Assembly: GCF_038592985.1 (NCBI RefSeq)
Contig: NZ_CP151951.1
Span: 1,107,001-1,171,000 of the forward strand
Length of the DNA: 64,000 nt
From: Paenibacillus sp. FSL R10-2782
Lineage (GTDB): Bacteria; Bacillota; Bacilli; Paenibacillales; Paenibacillaceae
Reading direction: 5' to 3'
In this document: positions 25,403 to 34,626 of the stretch, in pieces
Layout of the letters: the number at the start of each line of letters is the position of its first letter
Numbering within the stretch: the stretch's first letter is position 1
Made by a program: the position numbers and the translations under genes
The notes under the pieces: model-generated
Seen by the model: the letters and a program-made list of their open reading frames with translations, nothing else
The model's database searches: none
Told to the model about the DNA's origin: nothing

Positions 25403-27470
25403 CGGCGGCGTGATTCGCCAAAGCCTGAGACAGCATGGCTGGATCGGTCTATTGTACTTGGTGGGATTAGTGTTTACAGTGCCGCTGCCGTTATTTATGA
25501 GCATCGGAGACGAACGGGTACCCGAGGTTTTGAGCAGCTTGTTCGATAGTATAAAATCAGTAAATAATTTTCAAAATATGATTTTATTAGTTGTTCCAGT
25601 GCTGGCCGGTGTAATGCTGCTTCGTTTTATTCAACGGCAGGGTTCATCCAATTTATATCATAGCCTGCCACTGCGCAGGGAACATCTGTTAACGGCGCAC
25701 TTGATTAGTGGTCTAATACTCTTACTCGTACCTGTGTGGTTGACTGCGGGGGTAACGGCTCTGGTGAATACAGCCGACCTGCCTTATATTTTTCATATCA
25801 ATGATATTGGCTCATGGGCACTGGTCGTATCGGTTCTTACCATTTTTCTGTTCACCTTTACCGTATTTGTAGGTATTTGTGTCGGACAATCACTGCTTCA
25901 ATCTGTTGTAGTATATGTTTTGCTTTTACTGCCCATTTTTCTGTCATCCATGATTAGTCGTTTTCTTGGCCGCCATCTGTATGGTTACTTTCAGGTTAAT
26001 GGAACTATTATTCAATATAGTAATGACATAGAGTTGCGGAGTAGTAATAATATCTGGGAAAATTTATCGCCGGTTGTTCGCATTACAGATTTGCTAAGAA
26101 ATCCATTTTCATATATTGAACTGCTGATTTATATGGGCGTTTCTCTGCTGTTCGTCGTCCTGAGCTATGTGTTATATCGCAAACGGCTGGTAGAGAAGGC
26201 AACGCAAGCAATGGCATTTACCTTCTTCCAGCCCTTATTTAAAGCAGGTGTGATGCTGTGCGCTATGCTTATAGTAGGGGAGTATTTTAATGGCGTAGGC
26301 GGACAAGGTAAAGACTGGTCTATCTTCGGCTATATACTTGGAGCTATTTTTGGCTATATCACTGTGGAGATGGTGATTCGTAAGACGTGGCAAATTGTAC
26401 GTGTACGTGCTTTGCTGGAATTGGTCGCTTACAGCGCAGTGTTAGGTCTGGCAATGTACATGCCGACTTCCAGCTGGGTAGGCTACGAGGAGCGTATTCC
26501 AACCGCGCATTCAGTGAAGCAAGTCTATGTCGGGCCAAACCTGTATCTATATGGGGGGGGCACACGGAAAAATCTTTACTTTTCGCATGATAAAGCTTTT
26601 ATCGCTTCTGTACTGAATCTACAACGTGAGCTTGTGCTTGCACATTCAGCCGGACAGATGTCTGGGTCCAAAAATGAACCCCAGCAAATGATATCCATTG
26701 CCTATCGCCTTGATGATGGTTCGATTATGACGCGAAGCTATACATTTCCTGAGCAGCCTTTCCAGGCAGCGCTGGCAAAGGTCATGGTGTCTGAGCCATA
26801 CAAAACGGTAGCATACTCTTTAGATAAGCTGTATGGCAAAGCCGAGACGATCAGCATTAAATCAGGGGATGATGAGGAACGAAGGGTGGTTCTGACTGAT
26901 CCGAGCGAAATTCGTGAATTTGAGGCTGTGCTGAAAGAAGAAATTTTGAATATGAGTTATAGCGAAATGCAGTCAGGCTCTTATGTGTTGGGGAATATTG
27001 ATATTGTTAATAAACCTTCATCTATTTTAGCAGAAGAACCAGAGTGGAATCGCAATTTTTCCTTTAACTGGCGTACATCCTTCCACAAGCTGAATACTTG
27101 GCTGGAACGCAAAGGATATGCCGACAAGGTGATTATCACGCCGAAAGACATTGTATCTGTGCGGGCTGTTCCAATGGTTTCTCAAGAGAAGAAGCCCTAT
27201 CAGCCTGGTAAGTATATTCAAGCAACGAATTTGTTCAAAATATTGCAGCAGAAGTATAAAGTCGCTGCAATTGAAGATCCGAAACTCTGGAATACTGTAC
27301 TGGAAAAGCGGAATTTTTATAATTATACTCCAGAAGTGGAGAGAGGCACATATCTGATACAGATAAAAATCAAGTCTGTCAGTGGGTCCGGTTTTCGTAT
27401 CGGCTATTATGTATTACATCCCAAAGACATGACACCTGAGCTTGCGAAGGCTCTACCAGCAGCTCCATAA
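25377..27470 (+). CDS. Large ABC-2-type permease partner with C-terminal extracytoplasmic region
   Basis: About 697 residues. The N-terminal half has several membrane helices (IGLLYLVGLVFTVPLPLFM, LIVGLILLLVPVWLTAGV-like, LTIFLFTFTVFVGICVG, VVYVLLLLPIFLSSMIS, MGVSLLFVVLSYVLY) plus more at about 290-380. Residues from about 390 are mainly hydrophilic with an ordered look (HSVKQVYVGPNLYLYGG onward) and probably lie outside the membrane. A segment early in the protein (GSSNLYHSLPLRREHLL) is common in YtrC/D-like permeases. It overlaps the ATPase gene by 26 bases and GGAGG lies 9 bases before the ATG. The C-terminal domain resembles what is called DUF6449, but I cannot verify that here. Confidence 0.82.
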   Translation: MTSNRFFCSGGVIRQSLRQHGWIGLLYLVGLVFTVPLPLFMSIGDERVPEVLSSLFDSIKSVNNFQNMILLVVPVLAGVMLLRFIQRQGSSNLYHSLPLRREHLLTAHLISGLILLLVPVWLTAGVTALVNTADLPYIFHINDIGSWALVVSVLTIFLFTFTVFVGICVGQSLLQSVVVYVLLLLPIFLSSMISRFLGRHLYGYFQVNGTIIQYSNDIELRSSNNIWENLSPVVRITDLLRNPFSYIELLIYMGVSLLFVVLSYVLYRKRLVEKATQAMAFTFFQPLFKAGVMLCAMLIVGEYFNGVGGQGKDWSIFGYILGAIFGYITVEMVIRKTWQIVRVRALLELVAYSAVLGLAMYMPTSSWVGYEERIPTAHSVKQVYVGPNLYLYGGGTRKNLYFSHDKAFIASVLNLQRELVLAHSAGQMSGSKNEPQQMISIAYRLDDGSIMTRSYTFPEQPFQAALAKVMVSEPYKTVAYSLDKLYGKAETISIKSGDDEERRVVLTDPSEIREFEAVLKEEILNMSYSEMQSGSYVLGNIDIVNKPSSILAEEPEWNRNFSFNWRTSFHKLNTWLERKGYADKVIITPKDIVSVRAVPMVSQEKKPYQPGKYIQATNLFKILQQKYKVAAIEDPKLWNTVLEKRNFYNYTPEVERGTYLIQIKIKSVSGSGFRIGYYVLHPKDMTPELAKALPAAP

Positions 27471-27597
27471 ACAGCACAGAATGACAGGCAAGGGCTCCCC
27501 TGATTTGGGCAGACATAAAGGCTTAGAGAGATAGAGCGTAGAATATAAAGAGAGTAGTGTCCGATGGTCAGCCCAGTTCAGGAAGGAGCAGCACGAT

Positions 27598-28362
27598 ATG
27601 AAATATACAGAAGATCGTAAGTTTATACAGTTGTTGGAGCACCATAAGCAGTCCTTTGCCGGGTGGGATTTCTCATTCATCTCGGATACAGGACGCGTAG
27701 CGAGCGAGCCCTTGGACTGGTCTTATACCAGCAAGGCAATGGCGCTCATCCATTCTTCCACGGCGATGCTGGATATGGGAACAGGCGGAGGCGAACTTTT
27801 GTCACGGCTACGTCCTTTTCCAGAGATTGTATGTGCGACAGAAGCGTATGCACCAAATATTCCTGTTGCCAGGGAGCGATTGGAGCCGCTGGGCGTACGC
27901 GTTATGGCTATAGATGACGACAATTCACTTCCGTTTGACGATGCCGGGTTCGATCTTGTGCTGAATAAGCACGAGTCATTTTCGCCAGCGGAAGTGCGCC
28001 GAATTTTGCGTCCAGGCGGAACGTTCTTGACTCAACAGGTAGGGGGCCTGGATTGTGCGGGCATTAACGAACGCTTGGGAGCGCCTGAGTACGAGTATGC
28101 GGATTGGACCCTTTCTCAAGCGCTTGCAGGTCTGGAAAGCAACGGCTTCGAAATCGTGGAGCAGCGGGAACAGTTTCCGATACAGCGGTTTTACGATATC
28201 GGAGCGCTTGTCTACTACTTAAAGGCGATTGAATGGCAGATTGCTGACTTTCAGCCAGAGCGATATATAGAACCGCTGTATCGTCTACATCTGGACATTC
28301 AACGTGAAGGCTATTGGGATGTGAAGCAGCACCGTTTTTTGATCCAGGCAAGAGCAATATAA
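27598..28362 (+). CDS. Class I SAM-dependent methyltransferase
   Basis: A 254-residue methyltransferase with Rossmann motif I MLDMGTGGGELLS (about 57-69), motif II acidic residue (ATEAYAPNIPVA), motif IV FDLVLNKHESF and post-motif VLRPGGTFLTQQVGG. The C-terminal part has a YFLKAIEWQIADF-like helix seen in a group of Bacillus/Paenibacillus methyltransferases of unknown substrate. AAGGAG precedes the ATG. It is separated by 127 bases from the ABC permease gene, with no strong terminator between, so it might be weakly co-transcribed. Small-molecule substrate is likely but unknown. Confidence 0.85.
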   Translation: MKYTEDRKFIQLLEHHKQSFAGWDFSFISDTGRVASEPLDWSYTSKAMALIHSSTAMLDMGTGGGELLSRLRPFPEIVCATEAYAPNIPVARERLEPLGVRVMAIDDDNSLPFDDAGFDLVLNKHESFSPAEVRRILRPGGTFLTQQVGGLDCAGINERLGAPEYEYADWTLSQALAGLESNGFEIVEQREQFPIQRFYDIGALVYYLKAIEWQIADFQPERYIEPLYRLHLDIQREGYWDVKQHRFLIQARAI

Positions 28363-28384
28363 AATTATTAAGTTCAATATCCAG

Positions 28385-28413
28385 AAGGTCTTCCTCCAAG
28401 GAAGGCCTTTTTA
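28385..28413 (+). terminator. Intrinsic terminator after methyltransferase gene
   Basis: AAGGTCTTCCT (28385-28395) pairs with AGGAAGGCCTT (one G-T pair) around a 3-base loop, then Ts. Confidence 0.85.
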
Positions 28414-28626
28414 GGCATACTCCTTTATGGTAAATTTTACAGTCCGTGGCCGCGTGCTTTTTTTCATGATAAATTTCTATTTGTGTTGTGAAAAACAGTG
28501 AAGCGACGTGATCGGATAAGGACATTTTTACCATCTTCTCGTATACTAATCTTTACCATAATTGTACAATGAAAAAAAGCAGTGGCTTAGAGGCTCAATT
28601 CATTTGAAAAGTATAGGGGGATGTAC

Positions 28627-30081
28627 ATGTCTGATCCAAAGGGAGTTATAACCGAGTCGGAAACAGGCCCCTCCATGCGGCTAGTATGGTTTTGGCCGTG
28701 GCTGGGCGGTACATTTATGTTTGGATTGTTTTCAGTCATGTTTAATGTATTGTGGAGTATGGCTGTGGCATCTAATGTACAGCTTTTGCTGAGACGCGAA
28801 GGTGTGACGGATACGGCGGTCATTGTGATGATGGTATTATATGCCTGGATCGTCGGTCTGATTTTTGCAGCTTACGGTGTCTGGAGTGCGCGTATTTCCA
28901 GTTTGCATAAGCTTCCGCTCATGCTGACCGGACTGTTATCCTTATTAAGTGGCCTGAGTTTATGGATTGTGGGGTTACAAGGCTCTGGCGGCCAACCAGC
29001 CGAAGTGTGGGGCAATTCGTGGCAACTGTTTTCAATCTATCACGCGTGGGCGGAGCCTGTGCTGGAGGTATTGGAGCCGTATACACAGCATGGTGAAATC
29101 TGGTTTCTGCTGACTGCACTGCTGCCGATAGCCGGAATGGTAGTGGGTGTTGGGGTGGACCGTTATCCGACGGTGACAGGAAAGAGCGGAAAGGTAGATC
29201 GCAGATGGCAATGGGTCGTGGCCGCTATGTCTGCGGCACTCGTTATTGTGCTGACCATTGCACTGATGTTGCCTCATCGTCCGTTGATCGCAGAACGGGA
29301 TTTTCCAGTGGTTGATGGGGCTACAGCAGCGATTCCGTTCGCACAGGATATGCTACATGAACTGACCGGAATGAGCAAGGCGCGCGTGGCGTACGAATTG
29401 AGATTCAACACAACGCATCAGGCGTATGTAAATCTGATTGACAAGAAGGCAGATCTCATTCTGGTCGCTGGACCATCCGACGCGGAGCTGCAGCTTGCGA
29501 AAAGCCGGGGAGTGAACATGAAGCTTACTCCCATAGGGCGGGATGCGTTTATTTTCCTCGTTCACGATGACAATCCTGTTCATACGCTGTCTTCAAAGCA
29601 GATTCGTCGTATTTATGAAGGCTCCATTCATAATTGGAGTGAAGTGGGAGGCAAGGATCAGCCGATTGTAGCCTATCAGCGGGAAGAAAATTCGGGAAGT
29701 CAGACCTATATGCAAAAGAAAGTGATGGCTGACCATGAGATGGCCGAGCCGCCCCGGGAGCGCACGATTGGCATCATGGGTGGTATGATTAACGCAGTTG
29801 CCGATTATAACAAGGATCACAATGCGCTCGGGTATTCGTTTTATTATTTTGCCAATGTGATGCATAAGCGGCAAGAAGTTAAATTTTTGTCTATTGACGG
29901 AGTGGCGCCGAATAAGGAAAATATTCGTTCGCAGCAGTATCCGTTCACCGCTCAATTGTTCGTGGTCACACGGCAAGGAGAGAGATCCAGCCCTTCGGTC
30001 CAACGGCTGCTCCAGTGGCTGCAAAGCGAAGATGGCAAACGGATCATTGAAAAAGGCGGCTTTGTTCCTGTATATCCGTAG
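28627..30081 (+). CDS. Membrane protein fused to a PstS-like phosphate/anion-binding domain
   Basis: A 484-residue two-part protein. Residues 1-220 hold about five membrane helices (WFWPWLGGTFMFGLFSVMF; VIVMMVLYAWIVGLIFAAY; LMLTGLLSLLSGLSLWIVGL; IWFLLTALLPIAGMVVGVG; WVVAAMSAALVIVLTIALML). Residues about 225-484 form a PstS-type solute-binding domain: FNTTHQAYVNLIDKKADLIL, PIGRDAFIFLVHDDNPV, LSSKQIRRIYEGSIHNWSEV, YQREENSGSQTYM. Normal PstS is a free lipoprotein next to pstCAB; none of those genes is here. A sensor or phosphate/anion-scavenging role is possible. ATG 28627 is preferred because AGGGGG lies 6 bases before it (another ATG at 28621 touches it). A lipoprotein gene follows after 142 bases. 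Confidence 0.8.
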   Translation: MSDPKGVITESETGPSMRLVWFWPWLGGTFMFGLFSVMFNVLWSMAVASNVQLLLRREGVTDTAVIVMMVLYAWIVGLIFAAYGVWSARISSLHKLPLMLTGLLSLLSGLSLWIVGLQGSGGQPAEVWGNSWQLFSIYHAWAEPVLEVLEPYTQHGEIWFLLTALLPIAGMVVGVGVDRYPTVTGKSGKVDRRWQWVVAAMSAALVIVLTIALMLPHRPLIAERDFPVVDGATAAIPFAQDMLHELTGMSKARVAYELRFNTTHQAYVNLIDKKADLILVAGPSDAELQLAKSRGVNMKLTPIGRDAFIFLVHDDNPVHTLSSKQIRRIYEGSIHNWSEVGGKDQPIVAYQREENSGSQTYMQKKVMADHEMAEPPRERTIGIMGGMINAVADYNKDHNALGYSFYYFANVMHKRQEVKFLSIDGVAPNKENIRSQQYPFTAQLFVVTRQGERSSPSVQRLLQWLQSEDGKRIIEKGGFVPVYP

Positions 30082-30223
30082 ACGTGGTTTTCCATAGCGT
30101 CGATTTTGGATTTCCATCCGTGAAGAGTGAAACGAAGACAGCAGGGTAATACATAGGATATACCTTGCTGCCGTTACATACCCGCGCAGCATTGTACTAA
30201 CACATTAAGGGGATGAACGATTA

Positions 30224-31543
30224 ATGAAGAAAAAATTATCGGTATGGGCGCTTTTGCTCGCCGTATCCATCATGACAGCGGGTTGTGGAGGAGGTGCAAC
30301 ACAAGCAGGACAGACCGGACAGAAAGAACAGAACGGGCCAACCGTTCAGGATGGGCAAAAGGGATCTGGTTCCGCTCAATCGGGTGCTTCGGGATCAACG
30401 GTGAATACACCGGGACAGCAGACCGCTTCTGACGGGAAAAATGGTACAACTGGCGGTACAGGCACGGCATCGGGCGCAGGTGGACAAGCATCCACGAATG
30501 CGAATGCGGCGAAGGTTCGCATGGACGATGTTACCGCACTGCGTCTGATCGACGGCAAATCCGGCTGGATCGGCGGGAAGGGCTGGATTGCCCGGACAGA
30601 CGCAGATACATCCGGATCAGTCGGAGCGACATGGGGTGTACAATATCAGGGGCAAGGTACAGTACAGCAAATTTTTGCCTTGAATGGGCAGGAGGCATGG
30701 GCCGTCATGACAGACAGCGGTATGCTGCTGATGACTCAGGATGGAGGCAAACGCTGGGAAAGTACCGGGACGGTGCCGAAGCAAGGACAAGCGGGCTTTT
30801 TACACTTTGTATCGTCCAAAGTAGGATTCAGCGGAAACCAATATACGAAGGACGGCGGTCAAACCTGGTCCGCGCTTCCCGTGCCTGATCACACCGTTGG
30901 ACAACCATACTATCATGATCAGCAAAACGGTTGGGCGGTAACGCAAAGCACAGAGGGGTCGTTCCGTTTCTTACACACAACGAATGGCGGTCAGAAGTGG
31001 ACTACCGTTCTGTCACGGAAAACCGAAGCCCCTCTGAACGGTGTGACCATTCGTTCGGTAGAACGCGGAAACGCATGGATTGAGCTGGTCGGAGATACAG
31101 GCATGAATCAGACCTCATATTCGCTCTGGCGTACCGCCGATAGCGGCCGAAGCTGGCGTGCGGTGCTGGCCAATGCCACCGCTGGCGCGGGTCCGGCTCC
31201 CGGCATTAGCCAGCAAGCCAATCAGATCCCCAAGAATGAAGGCACGGCACCAGGTATGCTTTATGCCGTAAACAGCAGTACCGTGTTGATGGGGGGCTAC
31301 TGCGCACCGTGTGATAAGCCTAATACCATCGGCTGGACGAATGACGGAGGCAAGACGTGGAACAATGGCAAGCAAAGCTTTGACGGCTATGGTGGCCAGC
31401 AAATCGGAATGGCGAATGCCAAGGAAGGCTGGGCTATTTTCTCGGATTCAGAGAAGGCCCCGGTTATGTATGTCACCTCGGATGGCGGACAGCATTGGGC
31501 GCAGAGCCATGTCTTTGACAAGCCTATGGCATCAGGTTCCTGA
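30224..31543 (+). CDS. Lipoprotein with Asp-box (BNR/YCF48-like) beta-propeller
   Basis: A 439-residue lipoprotein. The signal peptide ends at MTAGC (Cys21), followed by a long low-complexity Gly/Gln/Ser/Thr linker (about 22-95). The rest carries six or so Asp-box repeats of the form (S/T)xDGGxxW: MTQDGGKRWES, TKDGGQTWSAL, TTNGGQKWTTV, TADSGRSWRAV, TNDGGKTWNNG and TSDGGQHWAQS. These fold as blades of a beta-propeller on the outer face of the cell. Related propellers are sialidases, YCF48 assembly factors and sugar-binding proteins, but none of the catalytic residues can be assigned. AAGGGG lies 12 bases before the ATG. Function unknown. Confidence 0.82.
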   Translation: MKKKLSVWALLLAVSIMTAGCGGGATQAGQTGQKEQNGPTVQDGQKGSGSAQSGASGSTVNTPGQQTASDGKNGTTGGTGTASGAGGQASTNANAAKVRMDDVTALRLIDGKSGWIGGKGWIARTDADTSGSVGATWGVQYQGQGTVQQIFALNGQEAWAVMTDSGMLLMTQDGGKRWESTGTVPKQGQAGFLHFVSSKVGFSGNQYTKDGGQTWSALPVPDHTVGQPYYHDQQNGWAVTQSTEGSFRFLHTTNGGQKWTTVLSRKTEAPLNGVTIRSVERGNAWIELVGDTGMNQTSYSLWRTADSGRSWRAVLANATAGAGPAPGISQQANQIPKNEGTAPGMLYAVNSSTVLMGGYCAPCDKPNTIGWTNDGGKTWNNGKQSFDGYGGQQIGMANAKEGWAIFSDSEKAPVMYVTSDGGQHWAQSHVFDKPMASGS

Positions 31544-31583
31544 GCAGATAAGTCCTGAGTATAAAGTAAAGGGGGGAGAACAC

Positions 31584-32447
31584 ATGAGCCAAGCGAGGAA
31601 AAGTGCAATCACATGGGCTGATGGCCGTGAGGTGCCACTGATCGGACAGGGCACATGGCATATGGGTGAAAAAGCTTCGTTTCGGCAAGATGAGGTGCGC
31701 GCGCTTCAACTTGGCCTGGATCTGGGCATGACCTTGGTCGATACGGCTGAAATGTATGCTGAGGGCGGTGCAGAAGAGATCGTCGGGGAGGCCATTCGGG
31801 GCCGGCGGGACGAGGTATATCTTGTCAGCAAGGCTTACCCTCATCATGCTGACCGCCAAGGGCTGGCTCAAGCGTGTGAGGCGAGCCTGACCCGTATGGG
31901 AACAGAGTACATGGACATGTATCTGCTGCATTGGCGGGGAAATATCTCACTGGAAGAGACAGTACAAGGGATGAAAATACTGCGTGAGCAGGGGAAAATT
32001 CGCAATTGGGGCGTGTCCAATCTGGACGAGTCCGATATGGAGGAGCTATGGAGCCTGACCGGAGGTGATGCCTGTGCGGTCAATCAAGTGCTGTACCATG
32101 CGGCTTCGCGGGGAATTGAATATGATCTGCTTCCCTGGAGCCGCACACATGGCGTGCCCGTGATGGCGTATTGCCCGATTGCACAAGGCGGACGTCTGCG
32201 GCGGGGACTGCTGGAGCATCCCGTGATGACGGACATCGCTGCCAGCCACGGGGTCACGCCATCCCAAATTGCGCTCGCATGGGTTATACGGGACGGCGAT
32301 ATCTGGGCCATCCCGAAAGCGGTGCAGGAATCGCATGTACGGGAAAATGCAGCGGCAGCGAATATCCGGCTCACTCCTGAACAACGGCAACAGATAGATG
32401 AAGCTTTTCCGCCGCCTACGCGGAAGCAGCCGTTGGATATGGTTTGA
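31584..32447 (+). CDS. Aldo/keto reductase
   Basis: A 287-residue NADPH-dependent oxidoreductase. The catalytic tetrad is complete: Asp53 and Tyr58 (VDTAEMYAEGGAEE), Lys83 (LVSKAYP) and His116 (MYLLHWRG). The C-terminal cofactor region GDIWAIPKAVQESHVRENAAA is typical of the YtbE/YeaE group. AAAGGGGGGAG precedes the ATG at 31584. It is followed after 14 bases by the glycosylase gene, so both are probably one operon with, perhaps, the lipoprotein gene 40 bases upstream. Substrate (aldehydes such as methylglyoxal) is a guess. Confidence 0.93.
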   Translation: MSQARKSAITWADGREVPLIGQGTWHMGEKASFRQDEVRALQLGLDLGMTLVDTAEMYAEGGAEEIVGEAIRGRRDEVYLVSKAYPHHADRQGLAQACEASLTRMGTEYMDMYLLHWRGNISLEETVQGMKILREQGKIRNWGVSNLDESDMEELWSLTGGDACAVNQVLYHAASRGIEYDLLPWSRTHGVPVMAYCPIAQGGRLRRGLLEHPVMTDIAASHGVTPSQIALAWVIRDGDIWAIPKAVQESHVRENAAAANIRLTPEQRQQIDEAFPPPTRKQPLDMV

Positions 32448-32461
32448 GAGAGGGGAGTGCC

Positions 32462-33016
32462 ATGACAGAAAGAGAAGCGGGAACAGGAAGCGAGACAGAA
32501 CTCCATGAGGTAGATGATCATCTGGATTACGGATTATCTGTCGTATTCATAGGCTTCAACCCCAGCTTGAAGTCAGGCGAAGTGGGGCATCATTATGCGA
32601 ACCCGCGCAACCGTTTTTGGCGCATACTGGAGGGAGCGGGATTGACCCCCCGCTTGTATGATCCATCGGAGGATGGTGAGCTGCTCAAGCTTGGCTACGG
32701 CTTTACGAATATTGTTTCCCGACCCACGAGGGGAGTGGAGGACATTGCGCGCGAGGAATACGCCGAGGGACGTCTGAAGCTGTATGCCAAGCTAAAGAAA
32801 TACCGTCCCAAGGTTGCCTGCTTTGTCGGCAAAGGCGTATATACCGAATACAGTAAAAAATCCAAAGCAGATTGGGGATTCCAGCCCCAGCCGCTGATCC
32901 CCGAGATGCATGAATTTGTAGCCCCTTCGTCCAGCGGACTGGTTCGCATGTCGCTGGAAGAGATCACAGCTATTTACCGCCGTCTCCAGACGTTTCTGAC
33001 AGCAGAAATCTTCTGA
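32462..33016 (+). CDS. mug: Mismatch-specific uracil-DNA glycosylase (Mug/TDG family)
   Basis: A 184-residue enzyme that removes U or T from G:U/G:T mispairs. The family motif is GFNPSLKSGEVGHHYANPRN at residues 31-50, with the catalytic-site Asn33, followed by RFW; VACFVGKGVYTEYS and the substrate-pocket SSSGLVRMSLEE segment near the C-terminus fit. GAGAGGGGAG lies before the ATG. It probably shares a transcript with the aldo/keto reductase gene 14 bases upstream. Length is slightly more than E. coli Mug because of a charged N-terminal extension of about 20 residues. Confidence 0.88.
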   Translation: MTEREAGTGSETELHEVDDHLDYGLSVVFIGFNPSLKSGEVGHHYANPRNRFWRILEGAGLTPRLYDPSEDGELLKLGYGFTNIVSRPTRGVEDIAREEYAEGRLKLYAKLKKYRPKVACFVGKGVYTEYSKKSKADWGFQPQPLIPEMHEFVAPSSSGLVRMSLEEITAIYRRLQTFLTAEIF

Positions 33017-33057
33017 TATCGAGCATAGAATGGTGGATACAGCTAATAGCTAAACGA

Positions 33058-33107
33058 CAAAGAGCCACACAGTTCATGCCCCGAGGGGAAGAACGTGTGG
33101 TTCTTTG
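33058..33107. terminator. Bidirectional terminator between mug and ald
   Basis: A 13-bp stem (CAAAGAGCCACAC with GTGTGGTTCTTTG, one G-T pair) around a 24-base loop, T-rich on the plus strand. Both flanking genes converge here. Confidence 0.65.
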
Positions 33108-33121
33108 AGCTATCGGCGAGT

Positions 33122-34252
33122 CTATTTTAAGGCTTTTGCCTGCCACGCCTGATCTACCGGAACGTAAGGATAACCCAGATCACGGGCTACCGCCTCGTAG
33201 GTGATATGACCGTTCAGGACATTCGTGCCGCTAAGCAGCGGCTTGCTTCTGCGAAGGGCCTCCTGCACCCCCTGATCTGCAAGCTGGAGGGCGAAGGGAA
33301 GCGTCGCATTCGTTAGAGCAAGGGTCGAGGTTTGCGGCACTGCGCCCGGCATGTTTGCTACGGCATAGTGAATGACGCCATGCTTCACATAGGTCGGCTG
33401 ATCGTGTGTCGTGATGTGGTCTATCGTCTCGACAATACCTCCCTGGTCGATGGCGACATCCACAATCACAGAACCGGGCTGCATTGTCTGCACCATAGCC
33501 TCCGTTACAAGACGAGGGGCTTTGGCTCCAGTGATCAGGACAGCACCGATCAGCAAATCGCTCTGCGCTACGGCTTCGGCAATGCTGGACGGTGTGGACA
33601 CCAGCGTATGGAGCTGATTGCCGAAAATATCGTCCAGCTGGCGCAGCCGATGCAGGCTCAGGTCGATCAGCGTCACGTCCGCGCCGAGGCCAATGGCGAC
33701 CTTCGCGGCGTTCGTGCCGACGACCCCGCCGCCAATAATGGTCACTTTGCCACGCTTGACTCCCGGCACGCCTGCCAGCAAAATGCCTTTGCCGCCCTTC
33801 GGTTTTTCCAGCAGCTGTGCCCCGATTTGCACAGCCATTCGACCTGCGACCTCGCTCATGGGGGTCAGCAGCGGAAGGCTTCCCCCGACATCCAATGTTT
33901 CATAGGAGATAGCAGTTACGCCATTGTCCGTCAGCGCCCGGGCCAGTGCCGGCTCCGCAGCCAGATGAAGATAAGTGAACAAAATCAGCCCTTGTCGGAA
34001 ATATCCGTATTCTGAGGACAACGGCTCCTTCACCTTGATAATCAGATCTGCCTGAGACCACACCTCCGCTGCGTGCTGTACAATCGTTGCACCCGCCTTG
34101 GCATAATCTCCATCTGTAAAGCCACTTTCAACCCCTGCATAACTTTCCACAAACACGTGGTGTCCGTGCTGGATCATCTGAGCTGCACCGGCAGGTGTCA
34201 AGGAGACACGATTTTCATTGTTTTTAATCTCTTTCGGAATTCCAATGTTCAC
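33122..34252 (-). CDS. ald: Alanine dehydrogenase
   Basis: A 376-residue NAD-dependent enzyme that interconverts L-alanine and pyruvate plus ammonia. The start [20 protein letters not shown] is diagnostic; substrate Lys is in [10 protein letters not shown] and catalytic His in TYLHLA; the NAD-binding loop is [20 protein letters not shown]. The GTG at 34252 is preferred because AGGAG ends 8 bases upstream; a GTG at 34261 overlaps that site. It is divergent from a PucR-family regulator gene, the same neighbourhood as AdeR/Ald in B. subtilis, where AdeR activates ald. In spore formers Ald supports alanine use and sporulation. Confidence 0.95.
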   Translation of the reverse strand: MNIGIPKEIKNNENRVSLTPAGAAQMIQHGHHVFVESYAGVESGFTDGDYAKAGATIVQHAAEVWSQADLIIKVKEPLSSEYGYFRQGLILFTYLHLAAEPALARALTDNGVTAISYETLDVGGSLPLLTPMSEVAGRMAVQIGAQLLEKPKGGKGILLAGVPGVKRGKVTIIGGGVVGTNAAKVAIGLGADVTLIDLSLHRLRQLDDIFGNQLHTLVSTPSSIAEAVAQSDLLIGAVLITGAKAPRLVTEAMVQTMQPGSVIVDVAIDQGGIVETIDHITTHDQPTYVKHGVIHYAVANMPGAVPQTSTLALTNATLPFALQLADQGVQEALRRSKPLLSGTNVLNGHITYEAVARDLGYPYVPVDQAWQAKALK

Positions 34253-34626
34253 TTTATTCACTCCTAAAAATAATTGTTATCCATCGGCAAATAATTATTC
34301 TTTAGGGCAGCTACGCTGCTGTGTTTCTATATTTCTATATTTCACTGTTTCAATATTGCTACGCTGTTGTTGCTGTTTCTGTTGTTGCTATGCTGCTTAC
34401 ACCAAACGAATTCCAAAATGATATTATCATTTTTGTGCAGCGCTGCCAATTAGTTAAATGGACTCAAGCCTACAAATGCAATTCATGTTAGATTAGGTAC
34501 AGTTTACAAGTGGAAAAGCTCCTTGACATCATACATTTTGTCGGATTATCTGACTTCAAGGCTCGACTTTTTGATGGATAAGTGTCATATAAAATGACAT
34601 AAGACATATACATAAGGAGAATACCG
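34253..34626. promoter_or_regulatory. Divergent ald/adeR regulatory region with low-complexity stretch
   Basis: This 374-base intergenic region has a T-rich, CTG/TTG-rich stretch (about 34306-34394) with imperfect copies of GCTACGCTG (also GCTATGCTG). Nearer the regulator, TGTCAT (34583-34588) and ATGACA (34594-34599) form an inverted repeat around a TATAAA that may be the -10 of adeR. No clear ald promoter was found. Confidence 0.4.

Noticed and set aside
34306..34394. CRISPR-like or satellite repeat
   Set aside because: The copies are short, imperfect and unevenly spaced; low-complexity DNA only.
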